NCBI RefSeq assembly: GCF_024139115.2 | Contig: NC_085139.1 | Location: 107,113,935-107,177,934 of the forward strand | Direction: 5' to 3' | Length of the DNA stretch: 64,000 bases | DNA from: Armigeres subalbatus | Taxonomy: Eukaryota; Arthropoda; Insecta; Diptera; Culicidae | Shown: positions 38,540 to 48,816 of the stretch, in pieces | Numbering within the stretch: the stretch's first letter is position 1 | How the letters are laid out: every line of letters starts with the position of its first letter | Translations under genes and position numbers: made by a program | Notes under the pieces: model-generated | What the model was told of the DNA's origin: nothing | What the model saw: only the letters and a program-made list of their open reading frames with translations | Databases searched by the model: none

Positions 38540-41500
38540 ATAGCTGTTTAAAAAACAGCTTTCACGTGTGAAATGCAAAAGTCTCTTGAACTGTGATAGT
38601 GTACTTGCTCGCTTGATGTGTGCAGGCATCGAATTGAAAACATTTATTCCTTTATAAAACAATGAATTTTGTGAAGCACCATGCAAAAAATAAGGTGTTC
38701 TTATTTCTTCCGCGTTTCTAGTATTATATCCATGAATGTCACTTCCTCTTTCAATTCGATTACACAAATATCGTGGCAGCAATCTATTTATTATTTTAAA
38801 ATGAACACCATAGTCAAAAACAATTCTCTGCTTCACTGATAACCATTGTAAAGCGTCCAACAAAAAGGAGGAGGAAGTGAATCTATTGCATCTTAAAATC
38901 AAACGCATTACTTTATTCTGCAAAACGCTGTAACCTCGATATTTGTGTTTCATTAGCTAGAAATAAAATGGAAGCACAAAAGTCTAAGTGAGGAGAGATG
39001 ATTGACTTGTACAACTGTATTTTACTCGGAACAGTTAATTCGTTTTTAATCGACATAAAATTCCATACTTCTGGGCTATTGTCTTGATGACATTGTTGAT
39101 ATGAGAATCAAATTTCAATTTATCATCAATAATCACGCCAAGATATTGCGCTTTTTTGCACTTTATAAGAGTTTTGCGAGATTTTTTCTCACAGTCATCT
39201 TTTTCACACTCAATACACTCAAAAAGTTTTATTTTCCGTGTATAATATTTGTGTGTGAGTGCTCAATCTGAAAACAAATAGACGTCAAATCATGGCGGGA
39301 ATCGTTTAGTGTACACGCTATACGTGATTAGCGAGTGATGGGTTATAATTGGGTAGATTTCAGTAACAAAATCGATCAACCCGAAATGAGAGTGAGTGTG
39401 AGAAAAGAAGCGGGCAAATCACAATCTACACATAACTCTTCAAATAGGTGAAATCGGCAATATTTAATTTCCCGAACGCGATCAAGTGTTTCATCATCAA
39501 TTTGAACGGAAACATTACCAATGACTCGATTTGCGAAATTACCATGTATTTAGTTTTGCTTACATTCAATTTCAACTGTTTGTACTTCAACCATCTACTT
39601 AAAGATCGCAAATCTGTATTCAAGCGTGAAACTGCATCTTCGATAGTTCTAGCTGCAATGAATAATACGGTCATCGTAAAACCCGTCCCATGTCATTAAT
39701 ATACATAATGAATAATACGGGCCCTAAAACACTTCCTTGTGGAACACCATGATTATTATACATAGGATTTGAAGTACGATTATTAAAAGCAGTCTTTTGG
39801 GTTCTGTCAAACAAATAGCTTCTAAACCATTCATATGCAGAACCCGAAATTCCAAAGCGCTTTATTTTTTCCAACAATAAGGGCCTAGAAATTGTCTCAA
39901 ATGCGCGTTTAAGATCCAAAAATACAGCAATTATAGTATCTTTACGCTCCATGTTCTTTCCATTTGGCTAACACCAAGTTCAATGCGGTTTCACAAGAAT
40001 GTCCTTCTCGATATCCTGATTGTTCTTGTATTAGCAAGTTATTACTATTCAAATATGTAACTAACTGGCCTTTTGACAACAAGTTCTAATATTTTTTCTA
40101 ATGTGTGCAACATGTTGATGGGACGAAACTCTTCGGCTTTTTAATCGTTCCAGCAACTTTTGAATAGGAATCACAAGAGATTCCTTCCATACCTGCGGCA
40201 CGTGCCCGGTTCTCAATGATTCATTTATGAGGTCCAGCAGTTTGGGTCCAATGACATGAAAACAATCTTGTAGAACTCTAGCGTTAACGTTATCAACTCC
40301 AGCCGTTTTACCTAATGAAAAGCATATGTTTTTAAGTTCATCAATTGTAATTAAGGAAAACACTCGAACCTACATCTACTATTAATTGGTTGTTTAATTT
40401 CATCGGGTTCATCAACCAAATCAATAGATTGATTGATTGATAAAACACTATCGATTAAATATCTATTGAAATTACAAGCAATTGTTTGTTCCGACTGTTC
40501 TATTGTGCCATTGAAAGCTATGGACCGCGGCTTGGAACAATTGGGTTTTTAACAAAGATTTTAAAATTTTCCATAACTCCCTGCTGTTATTCTGATGCTG
40601 ATCAATTTTCCTCTGAATATATTCACAACGCGTTGTTTTCAACGATTGTGAATATGTGTTCCGCGCGATCTTGTACCTATTCCAATTATTATGACTACGT
40701 CTTCGCAAAAATCTCTTGTACAATTTATCTCTTTTGCGTTTGAGACGCAACAGGTCTAAATTGTACCAGCTGTTCGAGTTATTCAAAGATACAAATTTTT
40801 CTTCAATTAACTTATTGGTACTCGATTTCAGAACTTTAGTTAGAACAGCTGCTTTCTGATCTAAGTTCCCGGAAATAACTTGAAAATCCTCGTGTCTCGC
40901 AACAAGATTCGAAACAGCTTGTTTCGAATATTTCCTCCAACACTTTAATTTAACAAAATCATCAAGTCTATTAATAGTTTTTACATTTATCACTAAAGTT
41001 ACATGATCGGTTACTTTCAAACAAGTATCTGTAACTGAGTTTACAGAGTCAACACTAGAATAAACATGATCAATTATAGTTCTACTGTGTCGGGAAATTC
41101 GCGTGTAATCCACAACCTTTTGTTTCAAATTAGTCAGTCAGACGCTTCAAATGATTCGAATTGTCGTCACACCAATTGATATTAAAATCACCAGCTATTA
41201 CATTTAGTTTACTTAAATCGACAAACATTTCAAACCAGTTCTCTAAAATTTCAATAAAACGCTGGTCACTTGAACTTGGCGAATGATATAAAACACCATA
41301 ATTACCATTCTTCATGCCACGTACAACTGTAATGCCCAAGAACCAATTTCCTTCACAAGCCTCGTTCAATTGAAGCATGAAGTGAACCGATTCCTTGACA
41401 TAAATAGCAACTCCGCCAGTGTGTCTTGAATGTGATAAACAAGCAGCGACTTTATATCCTGGAATGCTGTACTGATCGAATGCTTCATACTCTACAATAT

Positions 41501-41620
41501 GTGTTTCTGCTAATAATACGTTTTTCTTCTACAATCGTACGTAGAGCTACGTAGTTTGTAGACAAACCAGCAATATTCAAATACAAAACATCTAATTGGT
41601 TCACATTACTACTGGAACTT
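38540..41620 (-). pseudogene. LINE ORF2 (endonuclease plus RT), broken, copy A2
   Basis: It has the same domains as in A1. The endonuclease is split at about 41129 by a small deletion (GDFNINWCDD lies before it, KVVDYTRISRHSRTIIDHVY after it). The RT finger and palm appear in short frames (VFLDLKRAFETI and GVPQGSVLGPVLFIMYI at 39952-39671). The stretch around the FADD motif near 39670 is partly deleted, so the catalytic pair is lost here. The C-terminal domain occupies 38953-38540. Confidence 0.8.
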
Positions 41621-41629
41621 GGTTGCTAT

Positions 41630-42117
41630 TCATTGAAACGCAAGCCGCTTTTTCTTTTGATCAAACAATTTCTTGTAGATCTTACACTCAGTACTAAATG
41701 CTGGATGATTAACGTCCAACTTCATATTACGCTCCCGGTTCATTTTTAAACAATTAACGCATTTCAATACAGTTGACGTGCACTCAGAAGTTTTGTGACT
41801 ATCGTTGCATCTTAGAGCACGCAATGTGGTTTTTACATTCTGTACTCATGTGCCCGAATTCTCCACATTGGAAGCATCTCAAAACATTAATCGCGGGTTT
41901 AACAAGGCACCGATCAAACCTTATATTTACTTTTCTCGCGGTCAACAAACAACTATATGTATCCTTATCTACTTCAATCACGGCATTGAACTGCTTGTAT
42001 TTGAAGCGAGGATTTTCGTAAACATTAATTACTTTCACATCATTAATAGCGATGTCTTCATTATGACTTTTGAGAAAGTCAATGAAGTCATCGGAGGAAT
42101 ATTTATCGCTCATACCC
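41630..42117 (-). pseudogene. LINE ORF1, C-terminal half, copy A2
   Basis: From MSDKYSSDDFIDFLKS (start near 42110) through the knuckles CGEFGHMSTEC to the stop. The preceding residues (RLKVLGMS) are found on the other side of the TIR element at 45599-45616, so the two halves were once one frame. Confidence 0.78.
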
Positions 42118-42374
42118 AAGGGGTAAACCACTCGGCACACTTTCAAAGTGACTAATTGTGCCCACTGTGCCTTACACTGTGCCGAAATGTGCCGAAGCAA
42201 AAATAATATTATTTTGGGTGCACTGGTTTTATGATCATATGGCATCACGGAATAATTATTGTTGTTTGTTATTTGTTTTTATCAAAAGATGTCCTGTTAG
42301 GTGTGCAAAAGAATAATTCAATAATTCTATAGTTATTCCAGTTATTCATTACGAAAATATAAGTGATTTTTCGT

Positions 42375-43250
42375 TGCGTCGGTATACATTCCATCGTAAG
42401 ATCAAAATCATTGACAACGACCAGGGCAATCATACGTAACGTTCACCGATAGGAGCGCCTGATATAAGATGCCGCCAGTTCATCATGAAACCAGCCAACA
42501 TCCATATCAAGTACGGATCAGCTGCAAGTTTGATGGTCCAGTCATCCAGGCCAACATGAAGCATCAGATCTCTGTCGACGGCAAGCCAAAGTCGAACAGT
42601 CCCTTCCCAGAGAATATCAGTTCCATGGTGTAGGCATCACCGATGTGTCTGTATACACTTCAATGGCTAGCAGCGGCATCGTTGTCGTCGTCGGGTCTAC
42701 CAATGATATCAGTACCATCTCCATCTCCGTATTGTTGGTATTGCCTATGGTCTGCAGACCTATGGATATGAAGGCCGACTGCGAGCACAATATTGTGATT
42801 TTTGATTTTGATGGCGGTGTCTTCGAGGTTAAGTGTATTGCCGGTTACATCACCGGTGTATTGACGGTGAGGAATAATTTCACCCAGGAAGTTCAGCTCA
42901 TGCGTAAAAAGGATCTGGCAACAAAAAGCGTGGCCTGCGTCGTAGTCGTTGATCCGGGCCAGCATTTAAACTAACTCACTATTTGAAGAAATACCTACCC
43001 TTGCCGAAAATTCATATTACATTCATCAGCGGCAAGCGTCACCTTATCATGGAGGACACCGAACGCATGATGAACAAAACGGAAAAGTGCCATTTGGAGG
43101 TCCAGAAATAAAAGGAACTATTTCCAATACGATCGCCTTGTAGTTGTTCTATTTCAACATGAAGAGGATGACAAGCGCAACGGCCGGAATTTTTATGCAT
43201 CATTATCCAGCACCACTATACAAGATACCTCCAAGAAACAGAACATCATG
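42375..43250 (+). pseudogene. HSP70-family pseudogene fragment (A2)
   Basis: Same ordered HSP70 blocks as in A1: IKIIDNDQGNHT, KFDGPVIQANMKH, DGKPKS...ENISSMV, IVIFDFDGGVFEVK, LMRKKDLATKS, MEDTERMMNKTEK. HSP70 chaperones are ATP-driven folding factors; this copy lacks intact domains and most of the substrate-binding part. It is followed by GTAAGT and an ATT microsatellite (nine units versus four in A1). Confidence 0.72.
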
Positions 43251-43262
43251 GTAAGTTAGGTA

Positions 43263-43598
43263 ATGTCGATTCAACAACAAATACCGATAATACGATTATT
43301 ATTATTATTATTATTATTATTAGGTCTGCCTTTCCCGACTATTCATCCATCGTACCGTCTAAGGAATAATATATACCCGAACGCCGTGGAACAATTTCCC
43401 ACATTTATCGCAGTTATTAATCATGCCCGGTATCAATTAAAAATACCTTGGCGCGGACAAAAAAATACTCGGATGCTTACGCTCATTAAGTACGATTATG
43501 ATCCAATAGGCAGCTGGCAAGCTATTGCATTTGAAGAACGCCGCTCGATCCGAGAGAAACCGTTAAATCTCTACAAATATTGTAAAATTATTATGTAA
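43263..43598 (+). pseudogene. Unidentified coding-like remnant in the TIR element
   Basis: An open frame (SYRLRNNIYPNAVEQFPTF, IGSWQAIAFEERRSIREK) follows a possible intron end (ATTATTAG) after the HSP70-like piece, and is conserved in A1 (26127-26447). No family recognised. It may be captured host sequence or a decayed element protein. Confidence 0.3.
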
Positions 43599-43783
43599 AA
43601 AACGAAACACATAAATAATTACAAAACAAATTTTATTTTTATTACACACTTGTCCCACCTATCTGGTCTGCTATATATTACGGTGAAGTTTGGCAATTTC
43701 AAGCCGAGTACAATAGTAATACGAATAGTAGAGAACGGCCACATCGATTCAGTGTACAATAATAGTCGCTCATAAGGCGAAGC

Positions 43784-43918
43784 CAGTGGCGTAGCCACGG
43801 GGATGGTTTTGGGCATAAAACCCCCCCCAAAGACAATTTTTTTGGAAGAAAATTTTTTTTTCGAAAAAAAAATTGTTCAGAAAACCCCCCCCAGACCAAT
43901 TTTCTGGCTACGCCACTG
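43784..43918. mobile_element. hAT-like MITE in A2, 8-bp duplication GGCGAAGC
   Basis: CAGTGGCGTAGCCA...TGGCTACGCCACTG flanked by GGCGAAGC at 43776-43783 and 43919-43926. Counterpart of 26630-26764, so it was inserted before the block was duplicated. Confidence 0.85.
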
Positions 43919-44134
43919 GGCGAAGCCATCTTTGAAATTCGGATCTATTGTAGAAGGGCGAATGACAACGAAAACCAAAAAGACATTGTATTTTTCGAAA
44001 GACTATCGTGCCGTACTTAGTTGGGATTACTGTCGCAAGCAACTGGCTTATGGCTCTGGTTTCACATTGGTTTAAAGATGGTAAAGAGGAAGTAATAGAG
44101 TTCGACGAAGGAGACAATGCGTTTGCTGTTGTAG

Positions 44135-44297
44135 GGGAAGATCCTTTAATTACGTAACGCAAAAATTGGGCATTTTCAACCCCCCCTCCCCCTATGTCAC
44201 ACTTTTTGTATGAAATATCTGAAAATTTTGTATGGATCGTCACACTTCGCTCAATCCCCCTCCCCCTCTAAGCGTTACGTAATTTGTGGACGCTCCC
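44135..44297. mobile_element. TAG-flanked MITE in A2
   Basis: Counterpart of 26981-27145, with TTACGTAACGC inverted ends and TAG on both sides. Confidence 0.75.
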
Positions 44298-44359
44298 TAG
44301 TTACAATATCATTGTGGGTAGATGACGTCTGGTCGCTTTTAAATGATTTGATTGGTTTC

Positions 44360-45260
44360 TTCTATCCGACGTTGTGACTGTTATGACGTTTTCCAAGGAC
44401 AGCAAAGCAGCATTAAACGTGTAACAAGTTGGCATTTGTTGACAAGATAACTCCAGTGATTATCAAATTGGTTCACGATTTCTTCGTACCGAGCAACACT
44501 GTTGGTTTTCCCGCCCATGTCTTTTGAAGTCTCACACGCAATTTGCTTTTCTCTTCATGTTATTGCTCCTGTGCTACGAATACCGCCATCGGTTGCAGTG
44601 CTCGTTGGAATGCAGTCAAAGGCAGCTTCAATGGAATTGCGAAGGAGCTTCCCAACATCTTGCTTACTTCAAGCCGCTGGCTCTGAATGAAAATGAAAAA
44701 AAATAACATTAAGTTATCATTTCTCATTTAATTTGACAAAAAACATACCACCGTAATATTCATACAATACGCTGTCTTGCCATTGTCGCTGACGGTTACC
44801 TCGAAGTGATATGCTCCAGACCCTCCAAGCTCCTTTGCGTTTAAATATCTTAAGTATACGCCATCTCACTTGATTAAAAATATTCGGATTACCGGCCCCG
44901 GTATCCAACAGCTTTAGCTTTTTGTGACACTGGTGCACCATTCCAAATATGGCCTGGTAGTAATCTTTAAAGGACTGCCGTACAAACCTAAGAACGGGCA
45001 TCCGGTGCTTGGTCTGATTGTACATAAATGTTTACGGCTTAATTTTCTCATCAGGATTCGTCAACACTAGTCACTTCGCTCCTTATGGAACACGAACAAT
45101 ATTCGCCGATTGCGTTCGAGTCTTTCTGTACTGCATGCTGATGTGACGAACATTCCTGATCCTGTTGTTGGGATTTTTCGGTAAACAGGTGATTCAGCGG
45201 TATGGTGGAAGCGCTGGAAGCAAAGGATGATGAAATGTGCTCCGCGGATGACAAACTTTC
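44360..45260 (-). pseudogene. Unidentified decayed coding text, right half of the TIR element
   Basis: Minus-strand frames show protein-like runs (MPVLRFVRQSFKDYYQAIF, LDTGAGNPNIFNQVRWRIL, LLRNSIEAAFDCIPTSTATD) in different frames. They could be the ruined transposase or another captured gene. I do not recognise a family and no catalytic motif is visible. Confidence 0.3.
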
Positions 45261-45598
45261 TGTGTCATTTTTTTCGGCCTGCGACTACTGTTGCTCTTGT
45301 TTTTAATGGTTTTCCGGAAGAATACACGTTGGTGTTTCTTATGGCGCTGTTTATTACAAGTATTTACTTGCTTTTGTGGCAATCTCGGAGGCGATATTTT
45401 GTAGAAAAAAATGCACTTGAAAATGATGATGGCTGACACATTTTGTTTTTTTTTCTTTTTTATGTTAACCACTCTTGACACTGACAGCTCAACTGTCAAA
45501 GCTGGAAAAAGCAAAGAAGGGTGCCCAGATGTGCCGAAAGTGTGCCGAACTGTGCCGCGGGCACATTGTGCCGAGTGGTTTACCCCTTGCTCATACCC

Positions 45599-46440
45599 AA
45601 CACTTTTAATCTTGGCACCGATGTTGGGACAACAGCAGTATAGTTTTCACCCAATTCGTTTTGCATGCCATTTTTCACTTCATCTATATTATAACCAGTT
45701 GCACACTCAACAATAATGGAGCCATCTTTCCCGTTCCTAAAGTTACTAATTTTGTGTATCTTTGGATCTAAGGTGTTATTCAAAAACTTTCGAGTATCAT
45801 CACTACTCTGATCTGACTGCTTCGGTTTAACCACAATGACAGGACGAGTCTTACGATCTTTTGGCTTCACAATTTCAGGCACTTTACTAGTACTTTTTTT
45901 ATTTCTTTTTCTGACAACCGTAACGAATGGAGCATCGTCATCAAAAACATCGTCATTTGAATTAACTACAATTTCATCCTTATTACTAATTTTCCGTTTT
46001 TTACGCGCACTAGAAGATGATTCCGATTGAACCAATCTTGACGAGTCCTGCGTTTTTTCATTGCAGCTATTTTACCTTTATCCGCATTAAATTGAAAAAA
46101 TGAACTAGTCATAGATTCCATTTTACTATTAACCAATAATTCAAGTCCTTTTATTGAAGCATTTACATTTTGGACAATTTCATCCATCCCGTTCTTTAAA
46201 GCGATGCCAATCTGAGCAGTAAGTTGATTTCGAATGTCAATGATAGATTCAGATAGAGAAGAAATATTCTTCATACCTTCTTCCATCATTTTGGCATCCA
46301 GAAGCAACTTACTCTGCTCGCCGCAATGCAGGCTGGACAGGCATCATCAGTCTTGCTGCTGCTTTGTTATCCACCGAGCCACAGTGTGCATGGCAATATC
46401 GCTCGCATTGGAAGCAGAGCAAGGGAAACGCGTTGATTGC
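45599..46440 (-). pseudogene. LINE ORF1, N-terminal half
   Basis: The minus strand reads (in two frames) a possible Cys/His finger around 46330-46440 (CFQCERY; ACPACIA in the shifted frame), then KMMEEGMKNISSLSESIID, a helix-rich segment. A basic stretch (KRNKKSTSKVPEIVKPKD) follows, then SVPRLKVLGMS, which stops at the TIR insertion. It is joined in sense to the half at 41630-42117. RNA binding as an ORF1 protein is known for the family; the finger is inferred. Confidence 0.65.
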
Positions 46441-46650
46441 TATCCCCACTTTGCATTTGAAGTACTTGCTTATGCCTTCACACAGCAGTGGACGCGCTGC
46501 TTGCAAATACACACAGAGAGACGATTGAAAAACAATTAAAAAATCATCCACAGCTGGCCCACGAATTAGCCTGTTCGGCTTTCGTTTATTGCCACTGTGG
46601 CGAGAAATAAAACACAAATTAAACAGAAACAAGCTATGGAGATGATTTAT

Positions 46651-47027
46651 CTCCTACTTATCCTGATATTATCCACTTATGGGCACACGTTAAAACAACT
46701 TTTCCCGCGGCACTTCACCAATTTCACACGAAATTAATACTAATTAACACAGCACGGCAAAAACAAACTACAATGTACGCCATCACCACCGTGTATCAAT
46801 TATATTATAATTGCCCTTTTCCACTTTAAGTCAACTTTTAGGGCTGTGTTTTTTACAAGCATATATAGCTTCATGGTTACTTGGGATGTTAGGGTTTTAG
46901 CTGAATGCAGCAAGAAAAAGGTAAGAATTATTTTTTTGGAAAAGATGTTTAATTTTGATGCACATAGTTAAGTTGGCCATTTTAGGGTGTTTTTATGAGA
47001 TATTGCGAAAAAAGATTCGGCTGCCGG
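46651..47027. other. Intergenic stretch, nothing recognised
   Basis: AT-rich, no coding or inverted-repeat signal noted. Confidence 0.4.
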
Positions 47028-47094
47028 TGGGACTTGAACCCACACTATTCCATTAAGTACACGGACGTATTACCAATTATACAACAGCTGCCCT
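47025..47094 (-). repeat. tRNA-like sequence (degenerate tRNA or SINE head)
   Basis: On the minus strand, a D-arm-like TATAATTGGTAATA, a perfect T-arm GTGGG-TTCAAGT-CCCAC and a GGCAGCC 3' end appear with tRNA spacing. The 5' acceptor side (GGGCAGC) does not pair with the 3' side, and the anticodon stem is poor, so a functional tRNA is unlikely. Confidence 0.45.
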
Positions 47095-47194
47095 TGCGAA
47101 AAGTTGTTCCATAACCAGCTAATAACGATGGGATATCAGTCAATTCCCGGGGAAAACTTTGTTAAAATTTCGTATTAGCAATATAACAATATTT

Positions 47195-47424
47195 CAAGAC
47201 AAAATTTTCAAAACGACTTATCTGCGTTTGTAAACAAAGATTCAAACGACGATTTGACGAATCTGATAGCTCTCCCACGCAAATCAACACTATCAACAGG
47301 TAGCGGAATCCTTCACCTACCTGTTGATGGTGTTGGTTTGCGTGGGAGAGCTATCAGATTCGTCAAATCTTCGTTTGACACTTTATTTACAAAAGCAGAT
47401 AAGTCGTTTGAAAATTTTGTCTTG
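47195..47424. mobile_element. 230-bp foldback element sharing the hairpin of the TAA-MITEs
   Basis: The arms run from CAAGACAAAATTTTCAAAAC to its inverted copy at 47405-47424. The inner part (ACAAAGATTCAAACGACGA, CTCTCCCACGCAAA) is the same hairpin as at 18645-18850. Confidence 0.8.
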
Positions 47425-47484
47425 ATTTACCTCATTGCGGCAACTATGCCTTATTTTTCTTTAAATTTCATTGTTGAATGGTAA

Positions 47485-47651
47485 AGGTAGCCTCACACAT
47501 CGGGAATTTGGTCCGCAGATTTTTCCCCGTGTATTTTTGTATATGCGATGTTTTCGGGATTTGGGCACGGAAAATCAAAACCCCGGCCCCATTTAAAATG
47601 CACGGGGACCAAAATCCAGCGGAAAATTTTCCCGAGGTGTAAGGTATGCCT
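47485..47651. mobile_element. 167-bp MITE, AGGTAGCCTCACACATCGGG ends, TAA target site
   Basis: The left end AGGTAGCCTCACACATCGGG and the right end CCCGAGGTGTAAGGTATGCC are imperfect inverted repeats; TAA lies on both sides. Confidence 0.65.
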
Positions 47652-47687
47652 TAAAGCCGTCATAATTGAGAAATCTGATATCGTATT

Positions 47688-48085
47688 CAGAAAAATATAT
47701 TATGCTCTTTTAGTGAAATGTATTAAACCGTCTAAGACGAATTAAGTATACTGTCCATTTAATTATTACCTGGTGGAATTAAATGGACAGTACTTAAGGT
47801 GATTATACAATCAAGCCATGTGGTGAATTTCAAATTCACCACACGGTTTTCTATTCCTATTATCAAAAGTTCAAAACCAGCGTAATATTTTTTGTACAAT
47901 GCTGAAATTAAAGTCAATTGCTTAGCATGAGTAATCAAACGATCTACAGATGTTGTGATCCCCATGGGCGTTGTTGTTCTCTCAATTCGTGCTCTTGAAA
48001 AATCACTAGAAAAAGCACGTGGTTTCCAAGATGGCCGATTTGTGGCTCTGTTTTATAACCACCTTAATTCGTCTTAGACGGTTTT
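47688..48085. mobile_element. 398-bp insertion with AAACCGTCTAAGACGAATTA inverted repeats, 11-bp duplication
   Basis: GATATCGTATT occurs at 47677-47687 and 48086-48096 around the insert. AAACCGTCTAAGACGAATTA at 47726 is mirrored at 48063-48084. Two smaller palindromes (CTGTCCATTTAATT; GGTGAATTT) lie inside. Confidence 0.65.
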
Positions 48086-48130
48086 GATATCGTATTGTTT
48101 TACTATAAATATACAATTCAATCTAATGTA

Positions 48131-48712
48131 CAGTAACCGTTCGATAACTGCAAAATGTTTACTTTCCAGTTAACGAATGCCGTTAACCTATATAAAAGTT
48201 CATTTAATCATCATACAATGTTCTGTGAAATTGTTCTATAGCATACCAACTACCGTTTTTGCAATTCTGAGGTCAATCGAGCAATCAGAACCAATTTCCA
48301 GATCGAATGAGTGACGGAGGTGTATTTTCCTATACATTTTGGCTGAAATCCCCATACAAACTTCAAATCAAATGCGCCAGCTTATGCAACAAGCGATTGA
48401 GCTGAAATTTTCAGAGATTGATTTTCTCACCCGAAGACACAATCCTGGGGGGTGCCCCGTGGAATTAGACAACTTTTTGTTTCCTGGGCCAGTCTAGTGC
48501 ACACCAATACATTCAAAGTATCTTTGTAATTGTTTTATTTTATGTTATTTATCGGACACACGTATTTTTGTTTACTCAAACAAACAACAAACAGTGTCAA
48601 TTCATTTTTGTTTGTGACACGGGGAAAATATTCACGCAAATAATTTGCGCGCAGGGATCTAATAAGGCGGAATATGCGCAATAAATGACTTTCAGTTATC
48701 GAACGTCTACTG
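48131..48712. mobile_element. 582-bp pogo-like MITE (CAGTAnnCGTTCGATAACTG), TA target site
   Basis: CAGTAACCGTTCGATAACTG at the left and CAGTTATCGAACGTCTACTG at the right, TA on each side. Removing it rejoins the outer arm ATTCAATCTAATG-TAATTTGAACGG, which the intact right arm confirms. Confidence 0.8.
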
Positions 48713-48816
48713 TAATTTGAACGGATTTCTTTGGATTTTTCAACAAACACTCTATTGTTTTACAAAAACAAAGTGTTTGCAAAAATTTCAGATATTGTAT
48801 ATAGTTACGATACTTA

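Larger units (their letters stand above)
33908..45072. repeat. Copy A2 of the 11.2-kb duplicated block
   Basis: It starts inside the hnRNP leader (AAATGCACTGGC) and ends where A1 breaks (CAACACTAGTC). Beyond 45072 the sequence continues naturally into the right end of the TIR element and the 5' half of the LINE, so A2 abuts the original right flank, while A1 abuts the original left flank (the hnRNP exon). Confidence 0.9.
42118..45588. mobile_element. 3.47-kb TIR DNA element carrying an HSP70-like fragment
   Basis: Termini AAGGGGTAAACCACTCGGC and its reverse complement (22 matching bases). Flanking GCTCATACCC at 42108-42117 and 45589-45598 is a 10-bp target duplication. GTGCCGA repeats lie just inside both ends (at least two left, three right). 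A 10-bp duplication fits Mutator-like elements best; no transposase was recognised. Contents: HSP70-like pseudogene, hAT-like MITE, TAG MITE, and decayed coding-like text of unknown origin on both strands (43660-45250). Confidence 0.8.
38330..46650 (-). mobile_element. CR1-like LINE, most complete copy, interrupted by a 3.5-kb TIR element
   Basis: Minus-strand order: ORF1 N-terminal half (about 46440-45599), the inserted TIR element (45588-42118), ORF1 C-terminal half (42107-41630), ORF2 endonuclease (41600-40870), and RT (40860-38540). A TA-flanked MITE at 39146-39460 lies inside RT. A 10-bp duplication marks the TIR insertion. The copy is dead. The 5' border near 46650 is approximate. Confidence 0.82.

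Noticed and set aside
47025..47094. Functional tRNA gene
   Set aside because: The T-arm is good but the acceptor stem does not pair and the anticodon stem is weak, so it was kept only as a tRNA-like repeat.
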